Shown here piece after piece: positions 1 to 6,247 of a DNA stretch of 9,786 nucleotides (the first letter of the stretch is position 1; each line of letters begins with the position of its first letter). Origin of the DNA: Balneolales bacterium (lineage in GTDB: Bacteria > Bacteroidota > Rhodothermia > Balneolales > Natronogracilivirgulaceae); assembly GCA_007127695.1 (NCBI GenBank), contig SKYW01000261.1, positions 1 through 9,786 on the forward strand, given 5' to 3'. Made by a program: the position numbers and the translations under genes. Under the pieces are notes generated by a model. The model did not search any database. It had not been told where the DNA came from and worked only from the letters and a program-made list of their open reading frames with translations.

Positions 1-89
1 ATCAGACGGCCGAAGCATTCATTGTCCGTTTTCAACCCGAGCCTGAAGTGGAAGAGCTTCTGCTGCAATACGAGAGCCTGTTTCAATGA
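1..89 (+). CDS. mreC: Rod shape-determining protein MreC, C-terminal end (partial)
   Basis: Only the last 28 codons are present, read from base 3 and ending in TGA at 87-89. The visible peptide starts QTAEAFIVRFQP and ends in an acidic, leucine-rich helix-like stretch (residues PEVEELLLQYESLFQ). MreC is the periplasmic scaffold of the elongasome and contacts PBP2. The identification rests mainly on position: the gene stops inside the start of mreD with an ATGA overlap, and mrdA and rodA follow, which is the standard mreC-mreD-mrdA-rodA order. The visible residues are too few to prove the family on their own. The overlap implies translational coupling with mreD. Confidence 0.7.
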   Translation, partial: QTAEAFIVRFQPEPEVEELLLQYESLFQ

Positions 90-556
90 AATCAGAACTG
101 CTTAAATTCGGACTGATCGGTTTGGTGGCCGTTCTGCTGCAGATGCTTATATTCAACCATCTCGGCTATGGTGCCATTCAGGCGGATATCACCCTTGTAG
201 CGCTCATCTGGGTGATGGCCACACAGGATCGTACCAAGGCTATTCTCTTCGCCGCGTTCGTAGGCCTGCTCAGTGATTTTTTCCTGGATTACTGGGGTCT
301 GCACCTGATGGCAAAAACATTGACGACCCTGATTGTATACAGATTCGTACCCCGGATGGAGGAAACCCGGCTTTTTTTTACACAGGTTTTTCTGATATTA
401 CTGGGTATATCCGTAGTCCACAATTTCTTTTTCCTTCTCGCTGCGCTCTTTGCGCAAATTTACCAGGCGGGACCGGTGTTAATTCAGATATTGGCCGGCA
501 GCAGTCTAATGACAGCCATAACCGGCAGCATCATCTACATTTTGCGTGATAACTAG
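86..556 (+). CDS. mreD: Rod shape-determining protein MreD
   Basis: This 156-residue protein is almost entirely hydrophobic, with about five membrane segments: near residues 6-26, 34-45, 52-70, 98-122 and 132-153. The GLLSDFFLDYWGLHLM stretch matches the usual MreD pattern of a glycine/aspartate-containing loop after a membrane helix. MreD is an inner-membrane partner of MreC in the elongasome; its exact biochemical role is poorly defined. Length is normal for the family. The start at ATG 86 overlaps the mreC stop (ATGA), so the start is well supported despite no clear ribosome binding site. The next gene, mrdA, starts 9 bases after its stop, and the whole run is probably one transcript. Confidence 0.9.
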   Translation: MKSELLKFGLIGLVAVLLQMLIFNHLGYGAIQADITLVALIWVMATQDRTKAILFAAFVGLLSDFFLDYWGLHLMAKTLTTLIVYRFVPRMEETRLFFTQVFLILLGISVVHNFFFLLAALFAQIYQAGPVLIQILAGSSLMTAITGSIIYILRDN

Positions 557-565
557 GTAACAGAC

Positions 566-2425
566 ATGCTTCGCAACAAGCAAGAAAAACGGAATGATGT
601 ATCTATTCGTGTGCTGCAGGCAATCACTGTTTCCATTATGCTCATTTTTGCCGGCAGACTGTTCCAGTTGCAGATCATCGAGTACGATACGTACGGCCCC
701 CTGAGCCTGGCAAACAGCATCCGGCAAGAGAGCGTGAGTCCGGCACGCGGACTCATTTTCGATCGCAGCGGCAGGATGCTTGTGGACAATCAGCCCATCT
801 ATACCATCACCGTCTCACCCGCCAATTTTGACTCGGCCACCATCCCGTTGCTTGCAAAATTTCTTGACGTCCAGGAAGAAATGATCGAAGACCGGTTACA
901 GGCCGCCAGAAGATATTCCTGGCACCGGCCCTCACGGCTCGTCACGGACATCAGTTTCCATCGCTTCTCACAGATACAGGAAAACATCTGGAAGCTGCCC
1001 GGTGTAGGGTACCACGTTGAGTCCAAAAGACACTACCCCACCGATGTCAATGGATCTCACATCATGGGTTACCTGAGTGAAGTCACTCAGCAGGAGTACC
1101 GGAGCTCCAGCAGATACAATTTGGGTGACAAGGCCGGAAGAAGTGGTATTGAATTCATCTATGAGGAAGATCTTCGCGGTGACCTGGGGGCCCGCTACGT
1201 CCGTGTCAATGCTCTCGGCCAGACACTCGGACCATTCGAGCAGACCCATATGGGCCGAACCCCCATCCAGGGAGCGGACCTGTACACCCATATCGACTAC
1301 GACCTTCAGCATCTGGCTGAAGACCTTATGGTTGGCAAAACAGGCGGTGTTGTCGCCATGGATCCCAACACCGGCGCCATCCTGGCTCTGGTCAGTTCAC
1401 CTGGCTATGACCTGGACCGCCTCACCGGTAGGATTGATATGGAATACTGGATGTCAGTCAATGCCGACACCACAAATCCGCTGTTCAATCGTGCCATTTC
1501 AACCATGCAACCGCCCGGTTCAACCGTGAAACCGCTCATGGGACTTATCGGGCTCGATTTCGGCATCATCGATCCGGAAACGGTGGTTACATGCCGGGGT
1601 GGATTTACGCTTGGCCGTTTGTACCGGTGCACCCGGGATCACGGCCGCCAAAACCTGGTTGAAGCCATCCAGAATTCCTGCAATACCTATTTCTTCTCTT
1701 TGATGAACCAATCCATGAACAGGGTTGGACTGAATGCCTGGCACCGTCACACCTCCTCTTTCGGTCTTGGACAGCTTACACATATAGATCTGCCCCACGA
1801 GCGAAGGGGTATTTTGCCGGACAGCTCCTACTACAACACCCATTTTGGCGGATCCCGTAACTGGGGAATCGGGGATCTGATCAGCGTAGGAGTAGGTCAG
1901 GGCACCTTCTCGAGTTCTCCCTTGCAGATGGCCCTGATGACTTCGCAGCTTGCAAACGGGGGATACCGCGTGCGTCCGCATATTGTAGACCGCATTGTCT
2001 ATCCGGATGGATCCATGATCGTTAATACGCAGGAGAAGGAACGTGTCCCGTGGATTAAGGACGAACACCTGAAGGTTGTTCAGGAGGGAATGCGCAAAGC
2101 CGTCTCGGAAGGGTCCGGCCGATTTTATGCTGATATTTCCGGAGTTGAAGTAGCCGGTAAAACAGGAACGGCCCAGAACCCGCACGGCATCGATCACGGC
2201 TGGTTCATTTCCTATGCACCATACGAGCAACCTGAAATTGCCATTGCCGTTCTGGTTGAAAATGCCGGTTTCGGTTCCATTTCAGCCGCCCCGATAGCCG
2301 GCCTGATGATGGAACAGTATTTTCACGGACAGATCCTGCGAAACTGGGTCTATCAGTACGTCAAGACGTTTACTCCCCGGGAAAGGGACGATCGCAATGA
2401 ATCCAATGATGAGGAAGTACTGTAA
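566..2425 (+). CDS. mrdA: Penicillin-binding protein 2 (elongasome DD-transpeptidase)
   Basis: A class B penicillin-binding protein of 619 residues that cross-links lateral-wall peptidoglycan in the periplasm. One N-terminal membrane anchor lies at about residues 17-38. The dimerisation domain follows with the typical PARGLIFDRSGRMLVDN block at 59-75. The transpeptidase domain has all three active-site motifs: STVK at 319-322 (catalytic Ser319), SCN at 371-373 and KTGT at 532-535. Length is normal for PBP2, and the lack of a PASTA domain plus the RodA neighbour argues against the division enzyme PBP3. The C-terminal tail is charged and acidic. ATG 566 lies 9 bases after mreD, with a short AGGT (555-558) upstream. 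The stop overlaps the rodA start (TAATG), so PBP2 and RodA, which work as a transpeptidase/glycosyltransferase pair, are probably made in step. Confidence 0.96.
   Translation: MLRNKQEKRNDVSIRVLQAITVSIMLIFAGRLFQLQIIEYDTYGPLSLANSIRQESVSPARGLIFDRSGRMLVDNQPIYTITVSPANFDSATIPLLAKFLDVQEEMIEDRLQAARRYSWHRPSRLVTDISFHRFSQIQENIWKLPGVGYHVESKRHYPTDVNGSHIMGYLSEVTQQEYRSSSRYNLGDKAGRSGIEFIYEEDLRGDLGARYVRVNALGQTLGPFEQTHMGRTPIQGADLYTHIDYDLQHLAEDLMVGKTGGVVAMDPNTGAILALVSSPGYDLDRLTGRIDMEYWMSVNADTTNPLFNRAISTMQPPGSTVKPLMGLIGLDFGIIDPETVVTCRGGFTLGRLYRCTRDHGRQNLVEAIQNSCNTYFFSLMNQSMNRVGLNAWHRHTSSFGLGQLTHIDLPHERRGILPDSSYYNTHFGGSRNWGIGDLISVGVGQGTFSSSPLQMALMTSQLANGGYRVRPHIVDRIVYPDGSMIVNTQEKERVPWIKDEHLKVVQEGMRKAVSEGSGRFYADISGVEVAGKTGTAQNPHGIDHGWFISYAPYEQPEIAIAVLVENAGFGSISAAPIAGLMMEQYFHGQILRNWVYQYVKTFTPRERDDRNESNDEEVL
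2411..2415 (+). promoter_or_regulatory. Shine-Dalgarno sequence for rodA
   Basis: GAGGA lies 9 bases upstream of the rodA ATG at 2425, inside the last codons of mrdA. It is the clearest ribosome binding site in the window; most other genes here show none. It supports the chosen rodA start and coupling to mrdA translation. Confidence 0.5.
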
Positions 2426-3675
2426 TGGTCTGGTATCGACAATTTGACTGGTTATTGATCATATGCTGGATCCTGCTGTTTTCAGCCGGTCTGGTTGCGA
2501 TTTACAGTGCAACCCTGGGACCGGTTTCGCAGTTTCTTCCCGCTTACATCCAGGGTAACTTCCTGAACCAGGTCGCATGGATTGGAATATCCATCATTGC
2601 ACTGGCAACCATCCAGTTCACTAATCCACGCACTTTCCAGCAAATTTCCTATGCCTTGTATGTGATTTGCATCATTCTGGCAATTGCAACCGTCATTTGG
2701 GGAGTGGAAGCCGGTGGTGCCCGCCGATGGCTGGTGGTTGGTGGATTGCGTTTCCAGATCAGTGAAATGCTGAAACTTGCAACAATTCTTGCCGTAGCCA
2801 ACTACCTGACGAGCAGGCGGGATATTTCGGCTGAGCACATCGGCTCGGCCCTCGTTGCTGTCGTGCTGATGATTATACCGGCCATCATCATCATCCTGCA
2901 AAATGATACCGGAACCGCGCTGGTCCTGCTTGCCCTTATCCCCGTCATGCTTTTCTGGTCCGGGTTGCCTTACGGGATTTCCCTCTTTCTGATCTCTCCT
3001 GCCATTGTCGCGTATTTTGCTGTTATCAACTGGAAGCTTGGGGTTGCAGCGACAATTGTACTTACAATCGCTGTCTTTTTCATTCAAAAGAGACCGTGGC
3101 TGACCAGTTCTGCTTTCATTCTGGGCAACCTGGTGGTCATCGGGGTTCAATTGGCGCTGTATCAGATTCTCAAACCGCACCAACAGGCACGGATTGAGGC
3201 ATTTGTCAATCCGGCCCTCGACCCGCAGGGTGCTGGCTGGAATGTACTTCAAGCCAAAACGGCTATCGGGTCAGGGGGATTCTGGGGCAAGGGCTTTCTT
3301 GAGGGCACGCAGACCCAGTTGCGCTTCCTTCCCGAGCAATGGACTGACTTCATATTCCCGGTGATCGCAGAAGAATTCGGTTTCATAGGTGCCGGTTTGC
3401 TATTGCTCGTTTTCACCATCCTGCTGCTGCGCCTGCTAAGCAATGCAGGAGAACACCGGCATCCGTTTGCGCAACTTGTTATCGTTGGTGTAGCGATGAC
3501 GTTTTTCGTCCACCTACTTATCAATCTCGGCAGTGCCATGGGACTCTTTCCCGTCATTGGCCTTCCTCTTCCTTTTGTAAGTTACGGTGGATCCGCCTTT
3601 CTCTCCTATTCCATCATGCTGGCTATTTGTATCAACTTCCATTTCTTCAAGCGGGAATTCAGCATCTACTCCTGA
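2425..3675 (+). CDS. rodA: SEDS peptidoglycan glycosyltransferase RodA
   Basis: RodA polymerises lipid II into glycan strands during cell elongation and works with PBP2. The 416-residue protein is polytopic, with roughly ten to twelve membrane segments starting at about residue 7. Diagnostic SEDS blocks are visible: GSGGFWGKGFLEGTQ, then PEQWTDFIFPVIAEEFGFIG, then LPLPFVSYGGSA near the C terminus. Asp308 in the WTDF block aligns with the aspartate reported as essential in other RodA proteins. The protein is longer than the E. coli version (about 370 residues), mainly through extra hydrophobic sequence in the middle (about residues 190-245). The residue before TDF is Trp where many homologues have His. 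FtsW is the alternative, but pairing with mrdA favours RodA. It is the last gene of the plus-strand operon. Confidence 0.96.
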   Translation: MVWYRQFDWLLIICWILLFSAGLVAIYSATLGPVSQFLPAYIQGNFLNQVAWIGISIIALATIQFTNPRTFQQISYALYVICIILAIATVIWGVEAGGARRWLVVGGLRFQISEMLKLATILAVANYLTSRRDISAEHIGSALVAVVLMIIPAIIIILQNDTGTALVLLALIPVMLFWSGLPYGISLFLISPAIVAYFAVINWKLGVAATIVLTIAVFFIQKRPWLTSSAFILGNLVVIGVQLALYQILKPHQQARIEAFVNPALDPQGAGWNVLQAKTAIGSGGFWGKGFLEGTQTQLRFLPEQWTDFIFPVIAEEFGFIGAGLLLLVFTILLLRLLSNAGEHRHPFAQLVIVGVAMTFFVHLLINLGSAMGLFPVIGLPLPFVSYGGSAFLSYSIMLAICINFHFFKREFSIYS

Positions 3676-3688
3676 ACATCCCGTGCAT

Positions 3689-3755
3689 GATGCGGAGCCC
3701 GGACAAAGATTCTATCCCGTCCGGCATCCGGCCATCGGCCTCGTCAATTCTTTTT
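3689..3755 (+). terminator. Weak candidate terminator region between rodA and rnhB
   Basis: This is the 112-base convergent gap. An imperfect hairpin can form from 3689-3704 with 3719-3728: GATGC pairs with GCATC and CGGAC with GTCCG, with a six-base bulge and a 14-base loop. It has no T-run on either side. A second short hairpin, GGCC-ATC-GGCC at 3730-3740, is followed ten bases later by TTTTT at 3751-3755. Neither is a textbook intrinsic terminator. The call rests largely on the need to end two converging operons here. No gene is seen in the gap. Confidence 0.25.
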
Positions 3756-3787
3756 CCCTCTCTGGTCTGGCAATCGGTGCTTATATT

Positions 3788-4453
3788 TCAGGGCATTGGA
3801 GGCTGTAAACCATCCCTGTGATGATATATCCGGTCAGTCCCAAGCCGGAACGTAGTGCGATGATAGGGGGTGATCCCGAATTTGTTCAGCGCCTCGTAGT
3901 GGGATATTGTCGGATACCCCACGTTCCTGTCCCATCCGAACTCCGGGTATTCCCGATGCAAATCAGCCATGTACTCATCCCGGTACACTTTTGCAAGGAT
4001 GGATGCAGCGCCGATGCTGCAACTGAGGCTGTCTCCCTTGATCACTGTCATGGACGGCATGAGCAGGGACGGGATTCCACGGTTGCCGTCGATCAGCAGA
4101 TAATCAGGCGGCGGATCCGTCTGGTTGACACACTTTTCCATTGCGCGCAGGGATGCTTTCAGGATATTCAGTATGTCAATCTCCTCCCGGTCACACAAGG
4201 CGACTGTCCAGCAGATACTTTTGGACTTGATATATCCGGCAATCTCCCTACGCTTGACGGCTTTGAGTGTTTTACTGTCGGCGATTCCGGGGATCTCTGC
4301 ATCAGGATCCAGTATTACTCCTGCAGCCACTACCGGCCCTGCCAGACAGCCTCGTCCTACCTCATCCAATCCCATTACCCTTTGAAAACCCTCCTTCCAG
4401 AGTTTTTTTTCAAGAAACAGGGGATCCGAATGATTCCCGGAGATTGCGTGCAT
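3788..4453 (-). CDS. rnhB: Ribonuclease HII
   Basis: RNase HII cuts at ribonucleotides embedded in DNA and starts ribonucleotide excision repair in the cytoplasm. The 221-residue protein has the full set of family motifs: GLDEVGRG with Asp30 and Glu31, DSK at 59-61, LIDGNR with Asp122, KGD with Asp141, and SILAKVYRDEYM followed by GYPT. These give the four acidic metal-binding residues. Length is normal. The usual SIAAAS is SIGAAS here, a mild change. ATG 4453 is the first good start; no Shine-Dalgarno is seen. It lies 25 bases after the last ompH, so it is probably the final gene of the uppS-bamA operon. rnhB also sits downstream of bamA/skp in E. coli, although with lpx genes between. Confidence 0.95.
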   Translation of the reverse strand: MHAISGNHSDPLFLEKKLWKEGFQRVMGLDEVGRGCLAGPVVAAGVILDPDAEIPGIADSKTLKAVKRREIAGYIKSKSICWTVALCDREEIDILNILKASLRAMEKCVNQTDPPPDYLLIDGNRGIPSLLMPSMTVIKGDSLSCSIGAASILAKVYRDEYMADLHREYPEFGWDRNVGYPTISHYEALNKFGITPYHRTTFRLGTDRIYHHRDGLQPPMP

Positions 4454-4478
4454 CCGGCTGAAAATTGTAGTGTTCCTG

Positions 4479-5033
4479 CTACATCAGATCCAGCCGCTGC
4501 ATCACTTCATCGGTGATGTCATAGTCACGCTGGGCTCTTTCAGAAGCGTAAAGGATGATAAAGTCGCCATTGTTGGTCATGGTATTGAGAACAAACGTCA
4601 GATTCCGGTCTCTGGCGACGGCTTCAATGGCTCCCTGGATTTTATCAAGCAGAGGTTCGATCAGTTCAAACTGACGCTCCTGGATTTCCTGCTGGAAGTT
4701 CTGCTGGAATTCCTGGAGTTCAAGATTGAGGGAGGCAAGTCGTTCCTCTTCACGGCGTCTTGCCTCATCGGAAATGACAGCCATTTTCTGTTGATATTCC
4801 TCCACCTCCCTGCGGAAAGTGGCTTCTTTTTCTGCGAACTCCTGTCGTTTGCGATCGATGAAGTTCTGAAGGCGGCGCTCGATGGCTGCCATCTCAGGCA
4901 TGCTTCTCATGATTGTTTGCGGATCGACGTAGCCGATCGTCAGTTCGTCCTGCGCCTGAGCCTGAGTTTTTTCAACAGGAAGGGCAAGTCCGATAAAAAG
5001 GAAACATCCGAGAATAATCCAAGCTTTTTTCAT
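4479..5033 (-). CDS. skp: OmpH/Skp family periplasmic chaperone, third (rnhB-proximal) copy
   Basis: A 184-residue protein with a signal peptide (MKK, then a hydrophobic core, likely cleaved after AQA near residue 27). The mature N terminus has the OmpH motif IGYVDPQTIMRSMPE. A long charged coiled coil (about residues 50-122) follows, then a C-terminal part with LIEPLLDKIQGAIEAVA and FVLN. This matches Skp, whose helical arms grip unfolded outer-membrane proteins in the periplasm. Binding of outer-membrane clients is inferred from family and from bamA upstream. It resembles the middle copy (GY-DPQ, QAxL/FELIEP-type helix, DQV/DEV near the end) more than the BamA-proximal copy, suggesting a tandem duplication. 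It starts 24 bases after the middle ompH, with no Shine-Dalgarno. Confidence 0.88.
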   Translation of the reverse strand: MKKAWIILGCFLFIGLALPVEKTQAQAQDELTIGYVDPQTIMRSMPEMAAIERRLQNFIDRKRQEFAEKEATFRREVEEYQQKMAVISDEARRREEERLASLNLELQEFQQNFQQEIQERQFELIEPLLDKIQGAIEAVARDRNLTFVLNTMTNNGDFIILYASERAQRDYDITDEVMQRLDLM

Positions 5034-5057
5034 TGTAAAGGTATGTCTGCTTAATGG

Positions 5058-5585
5058 TTATTGTAACATTCTTGCGATGACCTGGTCGGTCAGGTTGAGA
5101 TTCTCCCTGCCACCATCCGAAATAAACAGAAGGAACATCTCTCCTTCGCTTGTTGCTTCATTGAGGACATAGTCCAGATTCATTTCAGCGGCAAGGGACT
5201 CGATAACGATATTCATTTCCTGCAATATGGGGCCTAACAGTTCGGCCTGACGCTGTTCCAGCTCCTGTTGCACTCTCATTTGAAACTCTTCCAGTTCCCG
5301 GTCCCGGGTTTGCAGTTCCTGCTGCCGGCGTCTGGTTTCCTCTTCAGAGAGATTGGGGGCTTCTTGCTGGAATCTTGCCATCATATTCTGGAGCTCTATG
5401 GCTTTTTCTTCAAATTCTGCTTCTCTGCTGTCCAGAAATCTGTTAAGCTGTCGTTCAATGGCCTCTTTCTCCGGGAGGTTGTCTAAAACCACTTGCGGAT
5501 CCATGTAGCCCACCCTCATCTGAGCGTTTGCAGCAAGAGTAAGTCCAAACAGGAGAATAATGGTTGTTGTGAAATACTTCATCAT
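5058..5585 (-). CDS. skp: OmpH/Skp family periplasmic chaperone, second (middle) copy
   Basis: A 175-residue secreted protein. Residues 1-21 form a signal peptide with a likely cut at ANA-Q. The mature start carries VGYMDPQVVLDNLPE, the usual OmpH N-terminal strand and turn. A long Glu/Gln/Arg-rich coiled coil (about 42-117) and a C-terminal LLGPILQEMNIVIESLAAE helix with DYVLNEA follow. It should act as a periplasmic holdase for outer-membrane proteins. The gene begins with two ATG codons in a row (5585 and 5582), so the exact start is uncertain by one residue. It is separated from the BamA-proximal copy by 114 bases, the largest gap in this operon, and may have its own promoter. Confidence 0.88.
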   Translation of the reverse strand: MMKYFTTTIILLFGLTLAANAQMRVGYMDPQVVLDNLPEKEAIERQLNRFLDSREAEFEEKAIELQNMMARFQQEAPNLSEEETRRRQQELQTRDRELEEFQMRVQQELEQRQAELLGPILQEMNIVIESLAAEMNLDYVLNEATSEGEMFLLFISDGGRENLNLTDQVIARMLQ

Positions 5586-5699
5586 GGTGTGTTTGCAGTT
5601 AACGTAAAAAGTTTGATAAGATACGGTGAATACAGGTGCTTTTGCAAAACGTCATAATAGAATACGAAAGTCCATACCCAATAATTGTGTCGTTCGGTA
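5586..5699 (-). promoter_or_regulatory. Spacer with possible internal promoter for the distal ompH pair and rnhB
   Basis: This AT-rich 114-base gap is far longer than the 2-55 base gaps elsewhere in the operon. Read on the minus strand it offers TATTAT (5659-5654), one mismatch from a sigma-70 -10 box. TTGGGT (5681-5676) lies upstream with 16-base spacing as a poor -35 box. The Bacteroidota-type TAnnTTTG box was not found. A perfect 10-base palindrome, TTTTGCAAAA, lies at 5640-5649, downstream of the -10 candidate. No open reading frame of note is present. Promoter activity is inference. Confidence 0.25.
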
Positions 5700-6245
5700 T
5701 CAAAGCGAATCATCCTCAAGGAAAATCCCCATTTCCTGCAGCACATCACGGCTGATATCCCAGCGTCTGCGCGAATAGAGGAACAAATAGTCTCCGGCCC
5801 GGTCAAAAACGTGATCAAAACCTTCTCTATCCGCTACTATTATGACCGCTTCGAGGATGCGCTGCTGCAACGGTTCAAGCAGTTCTTCCTGTTGCCGGAA
5901 ATAGTCACCATCGGGACCAAAACGCCGGTTTATATACTGTTCCCGTTCACGGATCTTCTGATCGATTTCCTGCTGGCGTTGTCTTCTGATATCCGGTGTG
6001 AAAAGGATTTCACGCGCCTCAAAATCCTGCTTCAGCCGCTCGATCTCCACCTGCATTTCATCAATTTCCTGTTTCCAGTTCTGTGCAATCGTCTCCAGCC
6101 GTTGCCGGATTCCCGTATACTCCGGTATCTCACGCATGATGACATCGGAATCGATATAACCGATTTTTTGCTGTGCTGTTGCGGAGGGCGCCGCAAAAAA
6201 AGCAAAAGCAACTGGAATGATGAGGATTGGCAACAGTTTTTTCAT
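5700..6245 (-). CDS. skp: OmpH/Skp family periplasmic chaperone, first (BamA-proximal) copy
   Basis: The frame is open to 6284, but ATG 6245 is chosen because it gives a clean signal peptide: MKK, a hydrophobic core and cleavage after ATA near residue 24. It also places the start 2 bases after the bamA stop. The product is 181 residues. The mature N terminus is KIGYIDSDVIMREIPE, followed by a long coiled coil. A segment RRFGPDGDYFRQQEELLEP then differs from the other two copies. The C-terminal part has FDHVFDRAGDYLFLYS and DISRDVL. From memory, this FG-x-x-G version resembles the OmpH type that follows bamA in many Bacteroidota. Role: periplasmic holdase delivering outer-membrane proteins to BamA. 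Tight spacing to bamA suggests translational coupling. Confidence 0.9.
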   Translation of the reverse strand: MKKLLPILIIPVAFAFFAAPSATAQQKIGYIDSDVIMREIPEYTGIRQRLETIAQNWKQEIDEMQVEIERLKQDFEAREILFTPDIRRQRQQEIDQKIREREQYINRRFGPDGDYFRQQEELLEPLQQRILEAVIIVADREGFDHVFDRAGDYLFLYSRRRWDISRDVLQEMGIFLEDDSL

Positions 6246-6247
6246 GA

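Noticed and set aside
1520..3252. Minus-strand open frames of 236 (1520-2230) and 256 (2482-3252) codons opposite mrdA and rodA.
   Set aside because: Both are antisense to well-supported genes, with low-complexity composition and no recognisable motif. They are shadows.
3818..4516. A 232-codon plus-strand frame opposite rnhB.
   Set aside because: rnhB has all catalytic motifs in the other strand; the antisense frame shows no domain and no sensible start context.
5004..5033. Possible lipobox (ILGC, Cys10) in the third OmpH signal peptide.
   Set aside because: The cysteine comes only ten residues from the start, too short an n/h region for a lipoprotein signal, and the hydrophobic core continues past it to a normal AQA cleavage site.
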